Positions 1 through 9,511 of a DNA stretch of 54,610 nt are shown here, piece after piece; the first letter of the stretch is position 1; the number at the start of each line of letters is the position of its first letter. Source of the stretch: Pleurotus djamor (Eukaryota > Basidiomycota > Agaricomycetes > Agaricales > Pleurotaceae); assembly GCA_029747585.1 (NCBI GenBank), contig JAPEVF010000290.1, positions 1 to 54,610 on the forward strand, given 5' to 3'. The translations under genes and the position numbers were made by a program. The notes under the pieces are model-generated. The model did no database searches. It saw only the letters and a program-made list of their open reading frames with translations, and was not told the origin of the DNA.

Positions 1-50
1 GGGATAGGGATAGGGATAGGGATAGGGATAGGGAGGGGGGTAGGGATNAA
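1..50. repeat. GGGATA hexamer tandem repeat inside an intron
   Basis: About five tandem GGGATA units are followed by degenerate G-rich sequence to about position 65. They lie in the intron that follows exon 5 of the minus-strand Smr gene (donor at 72). The unit differs from the fungal telomere unit TTAGGG. The paralogue's corresponding intron (7560-7627) lacks it, although another intron of that gene (7343-7495) has a related CCCCAT-rich tract. Confidence 0.8.
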
Positions 51-1005
51 AGGGAGGGGGGAGGGCACTGACTTTTTGAGGAAATTCTCGATTGCGGGTT
101 TCACTTTGGGACCAGTTGTTGAGTGGAGGCCTTTGCCTGGGTGGGAGAGATTGGTTGTGTGAGAAGTGAAAAAGCGGACTCGGAGGAGTGGATGAGATGG
201 GGAGATGGGGTTCGTACCCACTATAAGGCGGACTGAGGAGTCGCCTCGCTGTTTCGCGTGTTTAATGGCACGGTCTGTGTAAGCGATGGCTTCGTCCACG
301 TAGAGACCATGCAGGTCGATCCTGTTGGGATTGTTGTCCTAACACACACACCAGGTGAACGCGTGAATCAAACGAAGGAGACGTTGATATAACGATGCAT
401 GTAAGTAAGTAAGCACCTTGTTATTCTCTGTTACATGTGTTCAAATGGTCATGAAGTATACGCGTTAAATAACTTAAAATTACTCACCTTCGAATACCAG
501 ATCACTAGCTACTCGGTTCAACTTGTGCATTTTCGCTTTATGTTCCTTCCCCTCATTTAAGAGTTCCTTGGCTCTGGTGTGCTCACCGCGTGCACGAGCT
601 TGTTGGCTTTCGTCGAAGCATCGAGACATGTGGTACCCATGTTCTTTGGCTGATGCACGAGCTTGAAGGGAGGTGTAGTGGGGATGGTCGTCAGTGGGTG
701 TGTTGGTGCTCAAGATCTGGTTAGTGGTTGGCGGCGGGTAGTTATGATAAATACCGAGTAAGTATGTAGGTATTAACTTAAAGGACGATGCACGAACAAC
801 GCACCTGAGGCTGTGTGTGGGGTTTTCTAGTTCTTTGACGTTGAGGGCGGTCAAGATGTTGAGGAAGCTGGATGTGTTGAGGGTGTTGGGAGTGTTGACG
901 ATGTTGGGTGTGTTGAGGCTGCGACTGCGGCTGAGGCTGTAGCTCTGACTCCTCTGGAGGACAAAAGGAATCGTAGATTGTCTTCAGCACACCGAAGATA
1001 CCCAT
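1..1005 (-). CDS. DUF1771-Smr domain protein, paralogue 1 (3' end outside window)
   Basis: The start ATG is at 1005-1003. Exons read by splice signals and by alignment to the paralogue at 6334-8300 are 1005-805, 716-488, a micro-exon 427-417, 338-218 and 136-73; the next intron runs off the window. The N-terminus is a low-complexity Gln/His/Pro stretch. Exon 2 carries the DUF1771 helix region (ASAKEHGYHMSRCFDES, then GEHTRAKELLNEGKEHKAKM). Exon 4 begins the Smr domain with the diagnostic IDLHGLYVDEA. Family knowledge: Smr domains are small nucleic-acid-binding or endonuclease-like folds, often found after DUF1771 in eukaryotes. No substrate can be inferred here. The C-terminus, which in the paralogue holds a low-complexity region and a hydrophobic tail, is not in the window. 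Confidence 0.85.
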
Positions 1006-1961
1006 GATATGTATGATGAGAGGTTAGTTTGAGGTAAGTAACCCTAGAGTAGGCTGTAGCGGCGTTGAAGACTCAGGATGAAAGAACTTGGAGTGCCTCG
1101 ATGCGAAATCATCAAGAACTTCGCATGTACTCAGCTCTCAGTATATGGATGCTTCCATTTGACGCTGACGCTGACACGAGGGTTGGAATGAAAACCAACT
1201 TGAACTTCGAGCCGGATGAGGATAGTTAGAGGACGCTAACGAAACCTGAGTCACAGGAGTCTCCTATCGGTAGCTCATCCTCCTCCTAAAACTGTGGAAC
1301 TTGATATAGAGTAGACGAGATATCGCTTGACTTTGGGACGTATCGATGACGATGACCCTGACTCGGAGGGGACGGATAGATAACGCGACGCGTTTGTTGA
1401 GATCACCGATCGTCGGTATGAACGGATTTGGAACGGATAGACGGGTACAATATTTTTTTCACCTTGACAAGATTCGCCTCGCTCCGCTTCGGCTCCCCCT
1501 CATTATCAATGAGGAGAAGTCCGGAACAATATAAGTGTAGAGTCAGTGAAAAGGAGGTATTCGGAGATATGAATAAAGTTAATTAGGTAGACATAAGCAC
1601 GATAAAAAGAGACGACATTGATGGCGACTGCGATAAAAATGCGAGAAAGGTCACTTGAGTGCACTAGGAGATGAAAAAGGGGCGCGTTGGGTGATGTCTC
1701 GGTCGACGCCGTCATAGAGGCTGCCTAGGTCGACGCCGGTTATGCCAAGGATGCGACAAACAGGAACAAAGAAATAGCTGTCGTATGCTTAAGATACGAG
1801 TAATAAACGCGGCGGCCAGTAAGTACTACCGCTATCGCGTCATTGATGAACTTATCCTCGTCGCTTCTTATCATCCACAATCACTGACGACATTCATTCA
1901 CATTGTATATTCTATCCATTTCGTTTGTAACGTACATCACATCACACTCCTTCTATTCCTT
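1006..1961. other. Intergenic stretch without a recognisable gene
   Basis: This 950-base stretch lies between the 5' end of the Smr gene (minus) and the 3' end of the quinone reductase gene (minus). Open frames here are short (62-131 codons), lack recognisable domains and show no convincing splice pattern. I see no RNA gene. It presumably holds the promoter of the Smr gene. Confidence 0.6.
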
Positions 1962-2797
1962 CTAGAACTTGACCTTCGCAAGGGTCTCCCAGAACATCTT
2001 TCCCTGAATACCCGCGACACGGAGTTCGAGTTCAGAGGGCTGGCGGGAGCCGTCTGCGCCTGCGAGGGTACCCGCACCCCAGGGGGAACCACCGTGGACC
2101 TCAGAGAGGTTGGTCGCGTCGGCAAAGTGGTGGGCGTATCCCAAGGGGACGTAGATGATCCTGCAAAAGCACCGCGATGAGTAAAGGGGTAATAGGGGAG
2201 GACGAGGAAGGAAGGAAGTATTCACCCGTGGTGAGCGAGAGTGGACATGGAGGAGATGGCGGTAGTCTCTTGACCTCCACCTAGACCTGCGGTGGAGATG
2301 AAGAGACCCGCGTATTTCCCAGCGAGAGCACCGGAAGCCCAGAGTCCACCAGTGGTGTCCCAGAATGCCTGTTTGTGGTTTTCGATGCATGAATACACGG
2401 AGTTGGATGAGAGGGGATATGGATAGACGAACCTTCCATTGGGCAGGGAAGTTTCCGTATCTCGTGGGGATACCAAAGAGGAAACCGTCGTATTCCTTGA
2501 GATCGGCGGCCGCGACGGTGGGGTAGTCAGGCTTTGCGGGAGCGTGCATTTTTGTGAGCACTTCGGTGGGGAGGGTTTCGGGGACTCTGTTTGTGTGATG
2601 AGTATGGTGGGATTTGTTGGAGGGAGAGGGACGTACTGGAGGATTTTAGCAGAGCCTCCTGCTGTCTCGATGCCTGCCTTGACGCTTTCGGCCACTGCCA
2701 AAAAGTCAGGTGGGTCATACAAAAAGAGGACGAGGGACGTACGCTTCGCGACATGGCCGTACATGCTGTAAATGATGATTGCGACGCGGGGAGACAT
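1962..2797 (-). CDS. NAD(P)H:quinone oxidoreductase, WrbA/Pst2/Ycp4 flavodoxin family
   Basis: The product is a flavodoxin-fold FMN protein that reduces quinones by two electrons, protecting against redox cycling. In fungi such proteins are cytosolic or eisosome-associated. The gene starts at ATG 2797-2795 and ends with TAG at 1964-1962. Splicing gives [18 protein letters not shown] as the first beta strand and FMN-phosphate loop. It then joins [20 protein letters not shown], a block with [12 protein letters not shown], the [10 protein letters not shown] block, and a last exon with YVPLGYAH and [15 protein letters not shown], all typical of the WrbA family. The total of about 205 residues is the usual length. 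At least three introns (gtacgt or gtgagt donors) interrupt it. It is divergent from the peroxin gene, sharing a 147-base intergenic region with a TATA box on its side. Confidence 0.9.
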
Positions 2798-2864
2798 GGC
2801 TGGGCTGAGAAGAAGAAGAAAGAAGACGAGTCGATTGGGGACAGGCAAGCTGCGATGGACGGGG

Positions 2865-2872
2865 TATTTATA
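2865..2872 (-). promoter_or_regulatory. TATA box of the quinone reductase gene
   Basis: On the minus strand TATAAATA lies about 70 bases upstream of the quinone reductase ATG (2797), in the short divergent spacer 2798-2944. No equivalent is evident for the plus-strand peroxin gene. TATA-containing promoters are typical of inducible stress genes, which fits an oxidoreductase. This is inference. Confidence 0.55.
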
Positions 2873-2944
2873 GGGTTGGTTGATTAGATAAGGAGGATGA
2901 TCGATGCTGACCGAGGATGACCGGATCACTCTTTGCGGCTGACA

Positions 2945-4648
2945 ATGTCCTTGTCCAGCTTTCTAAACACTGTCCCCCAGCCACTCACAAACGCCCTCAT
3001 CCGCCTTGCCGAGCCCGTTCGATGCGCAAGATTTGTGTTGCAGGCGGCGTCGTGGTCCCGTCCTACTTTCTATGATAGTTGGCTTTTGTTGGCGGGTTGG
3101 TGGGTCGTGTGCCTCTTTCTCCCAGGCGTGCTGGTCTACGCCCTTCCCCTGCTGCTCTGGCTCTGCGCGTACCTGCTACCAAGACGAACACAGAGTCCCC
3201 CGGTGACGACAGAAAACTCTTTGCAGGCCGTCATAACAGACCTACTTCTCATCGAGTCCCTCCTTCCAACCTTGGCCCATCTTCCTACACTCTCCGCCCG
3301 TCCCCGCCCTTACCTCATCCTCTACTTTCCCTACATCGTTTTGACGCGATATGCACCGCTGCATATCCTCGTCGCTGTCGCTGGCACTGTTCTATTGACC
3401 CATCGCGCGCCATGGGCTGTTACGCTCAGGACGACGTTGATGAAGAGTGCACACATCCGGTTCGGCATCTATAAACTCGTGTCATTCGTCTCCCCTCCAC
3501 CACTTCCGCTCACAACATCCTCTTCCTCCTCACTTAAGTTTACACCCACTCAACCATCCACTCCGTCAGCATCATTACGTTTCTTGTTTACCGTATACGA
3601 AAACCAACGATGGTGGATGGGGTTGGACTGGACAGCCGCCCTCATCCCCGCCGAACGTCCTTCCTGGTCTACCGCATCCCTCCAACCCGTATCACCGCCC
3701 TCATCATTCTCACTACCAGACGACACCACCGTCGTCCTACCCAATCCATCAAAACCCGGGGCGTACGTCAAACGGACAGCGCGATGGCGTTGGGAAGAAC
3801 CAGAGTGGAAAGTTCTCTTACGGAAGGAAACCCCGGAGAATCAGAACGGTGTCGTCGCACGCGTGGAGAGACCTCTCCCCATCATCAAAGACGAACTCGC
3901 CAGTCCATCAACTTCAACGAGCACAAGCCGCTTCGCAAAGCTCCGCGAATCAATCACTAGCTCTTCATCTTCCTCGTCTGCATCCAATGTCACCCTCATG
4001 GAAATCAGAGACGATAAACACCTGGATAAGGAGAAGGAGAAAGAGAAAGACCACGTGAAAGATACGCATGGCGCACAAGGGGACACGGAACAAGAGGGTA
4101 TCAACGAGAATAGTGTTAATGAACCGTTCACGGACGTCGACGGATGGGTGTACGGAGACAATAAATGGGAGGGTCTGTCGAATAAAGGCGGACTCGGGAA
4201 GTATACGCGGTTTAGGCGGTGGACACGCGTAGCCGTCGTGGAGGAGACTATCGAATATCTGGATCACATCGACGATCACGATCAGTCGGTGGGAACGATG
4301 GTGTCACCTTCGCATCATGAACATTCGCGTATGTCCTCGTCATCACCGTCGACGTCTCGTGAACGTGGTCGTGATGGGTCGTCATCTACTCGTCGGGAAG
4401 GGTCGACAGACAGAGCAGGAGCAGGGGGTGTAACTGTAACTGGAACAGCACCTTCGTCGCCCAAGTTGGTCGAGTCGGCACCGACGGTGGCTCTTGGGTT
4501 GTTCACCGATCGTGATTCAAATCCAACTTCAGGTTTACATTCAAAGACGATGGCGATGGGGAGGAGCAGTGCGAGAGAGGATGTGGGGCAGACGCAGACG
4601 CCGTTGCAGCAGAGGTTGAAGGCGTTGGCTAGCCGTGATTCGAGGTAA
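2945..4648 (+). CDS. Integral peroxisomal membrane protein with dysferlin domains (Pex23/Pex24/Pex30 family)
   Basis: This is a single-exon gene of 567 codons from ATG 2945 to TAA. Residues about 30-80 form a long hydrophobic segment ([20 protein letters not shown] and on), and a second hydrophobic region follows at about 95-165. A DysF N motif follows with [15 protein letters not shown] and a Trp-rich [14 protein letters not shown]. After a Ser/charged linker comes the DysF C motif [20 protein letters not shown], then YTRFRRWTR. This arrangement is that of fungal peroxins controlling peroxisome size and number and ER-peroxisome contacts. The C-terminal ~170 residues are Ser-rich and disordered. 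The exact peroxin (23, 24, 28-32) cannot be settled by eye. The first in-frame ATG is at 2945. Confidence 0.88.
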   Translation: MSLSSFLNTVPQPLTNALIRLAEPVRCARFVLQAASWSRPTFYDSWLLLAGWWVVCLFLPGVLVYALPLLLWLCAYLLPRRTQSPPVTTENSLQAVITDLLLIESLLPTLAHLPTLSARPRPYLILYFPYIVLTRYAPLHILVAVAGTVLLTHRAPWAVTLRTTLMKSAHIRFGIYKLVSFVSPPPLPLTTSSSSSLKFTPTQPSTPSASLRFLFTVYENQRWWMGLDWTAALIPAERPSWSTASLQPVSPPSSFSLPDDTTVVLPNPSKPGAYVKRTARWRWEEPEWKVLLRKETPENQNGVVARVERPLPIIKDELASPSTSTSTSRFAKLRESITSSSSSSSASNVTLMEIRDDKHLDKEKEKEKDHVKDTHGAQGDTEQEGINENSVNEPFTDVDGWVYGDNKWEGLSNKGGLGKYTRFRRWTRVAVVEETIEYLDHIDDHDQSVGTMVSPSHHEHSRMSSSSPSTSRERGRDGSSSTRREGSTDRAGAGGVTVTGTAPSSPKLVESAPTVALGLFTDRDSNPTSGLHSKTMAMGRSSAREDVGQTQTPLQQRLKALASRDSR

Positions 4649-4992
4649 CACACCCATTTGAAGAATCGAGATTTGTGTGTGTATTATTCTGTGCCATTGT
4701 GTACAAGTTTGCATAGGAGCGATATTTATTATATTGTGCGTGTTTTAGTACTTCGACTGGTCGCTGCGTTTATCAAGGACGATGATTGGTGAACCTCAAA
4801 AACGCGTCGCGTCATCTATCCCGGTCCGAACCTCAAATTTGTGACAATGACATATGTCCATCCACTCAGAGCCATTGTTCAAACGTTCAACGTCAACGTT
4901 CAAGCTTCAAGCTTCAAGACGTATCCCGTCCGCTGAGGCTATACTCTACTATGTCTTCCATCTCCAAACCCCCGACCCGATAGGTATACTAG

Positions 4993-5109
4993 TCACCTTG
5001 CTTCAGCAAGGTCACTCTACTGTCGTAAATTGCCTTATTCGTCAAGTCTATCCTTTTAAGTAACCTACCGGACCCTTGATTGAGCGTTTGGAGGGCGCTA
5101 ATCTACGCA
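4993..5109 (+). repeat. Direct repeat, copy 1 (hairpin-containing)
   Basis: It begins TCACCTTGCTTCAGCAAG and matches the copy at 5266-5382 over about 117 bases with scattered differences. Shared blocks include CTTATTCGTCAAGTCTAT and a closing gcgctaNtctac. The first 20 bases hold a perfect inverted repeat, CTTGCT TC AGCAAG, able to form a 6-bp hairpin. No open frame runs through both copies. Confidence 0.8.
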
Positions 5110-5265
5110 TTACACGACACTCGCACATCAATGCCTTTTATGGTAATAGTGTGCTTCTCTCGTACCTGGGACCACGCATGTCTAGGCTCATATTATGTGC
5201 TCGTGTCGCAAGTATTGACTGATTGAGCTCGTATAGCAGTCTGATTGCTCTTGCTGAGCCAGTTA

Positions 5266-5382
5266 TCACCTTGCTTCAGCAAGCTCACTCTACTGTTGTA
5301 AATCGCCTTATTCGTCAAGTCTATTCATTTTAGTCTTCAAAAGACCCTGCCTTCGGGCGTTTTGCGGGCGCTAGTCTACACA
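5266..5382 (+). repeat. Direct repeat, copy 2 (hairpin-containing)
   Basis: This is the second copy of the repeat at 4993, 273 bases downstream in the same orientation, and it retains the CTTGCTTCAGCAAG palindrome. The intervening ~155 bases are not repeated. It could be a pair of solo terminal repeats from a small mobile element or a local segmental duplication. The sequence alone does not decide. Confidence 0.8.
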
Positions 5383-6333
5383 CCTGTAGTTCTTGTCAAT
5401 TCATGAAATTGAACTTGAAAGTTGAGCCCAAACTTGGGCCATCCCTGTTGTCGTCCCGCCTCGAAATCATCCATGTAAAATGTCTGAGTCACCATCTGCA
5501 CCCTTCCCCCAGGCACCGAGCCCAGCCAACCGAAGGTTGGGCGGCGAGGTGCTGTGACTGTCTTAGAGTATCTTGCTGGGGCGGATGATGAGTCTTGTAT
5601 AAGTACTATGCTCCTTGAGCATTGTACTAAATGTTGACCAAGCGTTCATCGAGAGTCGCCTGGAACTCGAGCTCAAGCACTCAATTTGGACTCAAGGAAG
5701 CAAGGTGGTTTTTGGGCGCTCTCGAGCGCCAGCTAGTGTTTATGAAGAACTTGGAGCAAGACGTGCAACAAGCCGTCACTCGGACGCCAAGTCAGAGTGA
5801 AGTATACGTATACTTACACCAATCTATCTATCCCTCCTCCTCCACTCCAAGACACCCGTATTCAACCTCATGCATCCCCATCACATGCACCCTTCCTCCT
5901 CCACTCCAAGTCAATCACAACAGCCAGACGTCCCAAAAAGGGGAATACACTGGCTCCCAACTCTCAGGATCTCAAGTCGCAACGCGGGATGTCCACTAGT
6001 CGTCCTCGTCTTTGTCTCCCCCGCTTCGCGAGGAGACCGACTGCTGATAGGAGGTACAGGGGATGTCTATTCTCAGAAGCTCAACTCAAGCTCAACTCGG
6101 ACCGTCAACGTTCTCAAGCCTCAAGGCCTCAAGCTCAGCGCTCAAGGCTGGCTGCGTGCACCTCCCATCATGCATCATTCGCATCAGCGCGCTAAATGGA
6201 AGCAATTCAACGGCATTGGGGAGATCCTGCATCTTCTGGGGTCCCGGGTCCCGCATTCGACTCAATCAATCCGTTCGAATTGGACTCCAACGCTAGAGTT
6301 GTCACTGAAGTACTGAAGTACTGACGACTTATC

Positions 6334-8300
6334 ATGGGTGACTTTGGCGTCCCGAAGAAGATCTATAATCCGCTTTATGACTATCCACCGGGGGAGCCAC
6401 AGCCTTTACGTGGTACCCAACGTACTGAACGTACTGAACGCGTTCAACATCCCCAACACCCTCAACGCCATCAACGCCAACCATCCCTCTCCCCCCAACA
6501 CCAACAAAGATCCACGAAACCCAGCACACAGGTGCGTCCGAGTCCCCATCTCGTCCATTCCCTTTGCCCTTATAATCTACAATCATCTACAAATCATTAA
6601 TCAAGACTGAAGCTTACATATATACTTACTACACAGACGTCCTCCGAGTCCGAGTCTGCTTTGATCTACGAATACCTTGTACGTTCCTTAAGACTAAACA
6701 GCATCCGCAACCGCAACCTCCGAGTCAATGTCAATAAACCCACCCCCAAACCCGCCGTTCAGACTCGCACTCACACTGGAATCAACCCCTCACCTTCACC
6801 TTCACCCTCACCCTCACCTTCCAATGACGAATCGCTCGACCCCCAGTGGGACATCTACAACTCCCTTCGAGCATCAGCCAAAGAACATGGCGACCACATG
6901 GCTCGCTGCTTCGACGAAAGCCGACAAGCCTACCGATCAGGTGATCATACCCGAGCGAAAGAACTATCGCTCAAGGGCAAGGAACATAAATCAAAGATGA
7001 AGATGTTCAACCAACAAGCCAGCGCGTGGATATTCAAAGGTGAGTAAAACGAATTTGGATTTAAGGTGGAAATGAACACATTGAATGACTCTGAACGTAA
7101 AATGTGATAGAGAATAATAAGGTAAGTACTGGTTTATGTATGTACTATAGTCACTAGATCGTACTTACCGACATTTCCTCGTCGCGTTCGCGTTCACGCG
7201 TTCACCTGCTGTATTGCACAGGACAACGGTCCCGACACGATAGACCTGCATGGTTTCTACGTGGACGAAGCCACCGCTTACGTAGACTCTGCCATTAAGG
7301 GCGCGCAACGGCGAGGCGACTCCTCCATCCGCCTGATAGTTGGTACGTCCCTGTTTGCTCATCTCCCCATCTCCCCATTCCCGCATTCCCCCATGTATTC
7401 CCCATCCTCCCCATCCTCTCCCTATTTCCCATTTTCCCCATCCCTACCCCGTTTTTTCCGAGTCACACAAACCAATCTCCCATTTCATTTCCCAGGCAAA
7501 GGCCTCCACTCATCAAGTGGTCCCAAAGTAAAACCTGCCATCGAAGATTACATCAAAACGTCAGTTCCAGTTCAATGCCCTCTAACCGCGTATTATTGGC
7601 CTTGACTGATGGATTTTTCCCTCTCAGACATGATCTAGAGGCATCTTTAGATCCTCAAAACGCCGGCGTATTCATCGTCCAACTGGACAGCCAACCAGGA
7701 CCCGTCGACAGGTTGGACATTCCCGACCAACAGCCCGAGACGCAAACGCAAATACAAATACAAACGCAAACGCAAACGCAAACTCGAACGCAAACGCAAA
7801 CGAAGACGCATACGCGTCGGACGGAACGAGCTCTTGCTTTCCTCTCCGACTCCACCAACCATCCTACTCACATAAACCGTTCCACTCACACTTCCTACCC
7901 CTCTGCGGAACGACCTCCAGAACAACGATCTCCCTATCACCACGTGTGTCCTCCTCAAGGTCGTATGGTCTCCGAGTCCGAGCAACGCCGCGCCGCGGCG
8001 AAGGAGCCTGACTCCGAAGCTAAACCTAAACCTAAACCCGAACCTGAACCTGTACCTGTACCTGAATCTGAAACGCCCAAGCCAGGCTTATCGGAGCGTA
8101 TCCTCAACGCTGGTGAGTGCTCACTTACTTTGCACTTACTTACTCAATAACTCAATAACGCACCTGAAAATGCGTGTTTTCTCGTAGCTATGTGGGGCCT
8201 GACAGGTTATTACGCTTTCAACCGCCTAGTTTCCGGCAGGAGTCCCACTCTCGCAGCGGCCGCTGGTGTGTTAGCAAGCTTTTATGGCGATCGAGCGTAG
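6334..8300 (+). CDS. DUF1771-Smr domain protein, paralogue 2 (complete)
   Basis: Seven exons (6334-6531, 6637-7039, 7111-7121, 7222-7342, 7496-7559, 7628-8112, 8188-8300) join in frame to 464 codons, ending with TAG. There is an N-terminal His/Gln/Arg low-complexity stretch. DUF1771 sits around RASAKEHGDHMARCFDES and GDHTRAKELSLKGKEHK, and the Smr domain runs from IDLHGFYVDEATAYVDSAI through GKGLHSSSGPKVKPAIEDYI. A QT-rich region and a KPKPEPVP linker follow. The last exon encodes a hydrophobic, Ala-rich tail (AMWGLTGYYAF, then LAAAAGVLASFYG) that could anchor the protein in a membrane. Exon 3 is only 11 bases and is conserved in paralogue 1. Smr proteins bind or cleave nucleic acid; the tail anchor is inference. 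Confidence 0.9.
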
Positions 8301-9079
8301 CTGGTAGGTTTATCCTCATTCAAGCAGGAACCAAGTACCTGACTGATAATCTCTATTCCAACAGTGTACTGGCTGATATTTTGACATAACGAGTGCTCTC
8401 CCGTACACCACTTCCCTCGATCATATGACAACAAGCACTGTGTAATATTATCCTCGAGCGACGACCACAAATTCAACTCATTCAGGCCTTGGATATATCC
8501 CTCCGTCCAGGAGTCGGACACTTCCATTACTTACCATAGCCCCAGCCGATATACGATTCGAGTTTCCCGTAGCTACTCACACGGTTGACACTACGTTCAC
8601 CCTTCGCAAAGCTGTTGTACGAACTGTCATTCCCATATGGTTTGATGGATCTATCTTTGTCCGATAAAACGAAACCCATCGGGGGGAGGCAGTACTACAG
8701 TGGGAAAGGAAAGGGTAAGGCTGTGCTATGAGATACGAACCTGGCGGTAAGTGTGTTCATCAGAAAGATTCGGGCTTTGCTGTGTGAGTTCACACACCTG
8801 GCGGCTCACGTTCATGGTGCAAGCATTGGTGAATGACGACTATCCTCGAAGGACCTAGCTTGCGCTCCCTGGATGCACTAGACGGTCCTTGGGAGAGTTG
8901 AAACCAGGATCTTTGGGTGGAGGCTATCAGAACGTTGATAGGCTTCGAGTTGAGAACTGAAGTCTTATGCTGGGAGTAAGCATCAAACAAGTCGAAGACA
9001 ACATCGATTCATATCCATACAGACGGGAAGCCAGTACTATTTCTTAGTATTCTTGTACTTGAACTCCATTCCCTATCAC
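8301..9079. other. Spacer between the Smr gene and the lectin gene, with pseudogene remnant
   Basis: Apart from the dehydratase 3' remnant (about 8485-8575, minus) I see no gene here. The remainder has short frames without domains and may contain further decayed dehydratase sequence too diverged to align by eye. Confidence 0.5.
8485..8575 (-). pseudogene. 3' remnant of a trans-3-hydroxy-L-proline dehydratase copy
   Basis: Read on the minus strand, this stretch matches the last coding bases of the intact dehydratase gene (33195-33272). TCGTATATCGGCTGGGGCTA is followed by a peptide MEVSDSWTEG, against MEVTDSWTEG in the intact gene. The frame upstream is broken by small indels and the native stop is lost. 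It has the orientation expected for the 3' end of the fragment at 10937-11539, from which it is separated by about 2.4 kb of unrelated DNA. Confidence 0.7.
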
Positions 9080-9511
9080 TCATCCAATGATGATGTAGCA
9101 CTCAAGGTTATTTCCTTCAGCAACGTCATACTTCACCGCAACGCTCCTTCCAGTAGCGCTATCAGTGGCCTTGAATTCGCTCAACTGCTTCCATATTGCA
9201 GCGTTGCGCGGGGTGCCGTCGGTATAGTAGTCCTTGTGGATGAGGCACGCGGTCTGGTCGGTGGCGAGACCCACATTGACATCAACCCATCGCTTGTAGT
9301 TGTGTACACCAAGCGCAACGGTGAAGCGTTCATCCTTTCCTGCGAAGCGCAAAATACCGGAAGTGCCGCTTCCGCCCATGGTAAGGACGTGCTTGCCGTC
9401 GACTTCAGTCCAAGTCCCACCATTTGCATAGTTCCAGACGGTCTTTTCGACAATATCGAACCACGCGGCGGGGTTGGTTTGATAAACGCGAACGGTGATC
9501 TTGTAAGACAT
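9080..9511 (-). CDS. Fungal fruit-body lectin (Agaricus bisporus/Xerocomus type)
   Basis: An intact, intronless 143-codon frame starts at ATG 9511-9509. The whole protein is one lectin fold of the fungal fruit-body family (FB_lectin). Motifs read directly are ITVRVYQTN near the start, IVEKTVWNYANGGTW, TMGGSGTSGILRF, VALGVHNYKRW in the middle and DVAEGNN near the end. No signal peptide is seen, matching the family's cytoplasmic location in mushroom tissue. Family knowledge: these are homo-oligomeric beta-sandwich lectins with separate sites for the Thomsen-Friedenreich disaccharide and N-acetylglucosamine, and several protect fruit bodies against nematodes and insects. The gene sits between the two ends of a broken dehydratase pseudogene. 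Codon use and frame show no decay, so it is probably functional. Confidence 0.94.
   Translation of the reverse strand: MSYKITVRVYQTNPAAWFDIVEKTVWNYANGGTWTEVDGKHVLTMGGSGTSGILRFAGKDERFTVALGVHNYKRWVDVNVGLATDQTACLIHKDYYTDGTPRNAAIWKQLSEFKATDSATGRSVAVKYDVAEGNNLECYIIIG

Larger units (their letters stand above)
4649..6333. other. Long intergenic stretch between the peroxin and Smr genes
   Basis: This stretch of about 1.7 kb contains the direct repeat pair at 4993-5109 and 5266-5382, and CTCAA/TTCAA-rich tracts around 4875-4920 and 6075-6145. Open frames of 60-148 codons are present but have no recognisable domain, repetitive composition and no conserved splice pattern. I see no tRNA or other RNA gene. 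The last few hundred bases presumably hold the promoter of the Smr gene at 6334. Confidence 0.55.

Noticed and set aside
1..60. Telomere-like G-rich repeat
   Set aside because: The unit is GGGATA, not TTAGGG, and it lies within an intron of a gene that continues past the window edge.
778..1005. 75-codon minus-strand frame ending CSCIVL, resembling a CaaX pheromone precursor
   Set aside because: It reads past the exon 1 donor (gtgcgt at 804) of the Smr gene; the paralogue has the same donor, and the CaaX-like end lies in the intron.
1346..2180. Several open frames of 60-130 codons upstream of and across the quinone reductase 3' end
   Set aside because: They have no domain, splice pattern or codon bias, and part is antisense to the reductase.
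7741..7805. ACGCAA/ACAAAT tandem array as a candidate CRISPR or satellite
   Set aside because: It is a coding microsatellite (Gln-Thr repeats) inside the Smr gene; no spacers are present and the host is a eukaryote.
8020..8065. CCTAAA-type repeats resembling telomeric units
   Set aside because: They are in frame in the Smr gene and code for a KPKPEPVP linker.
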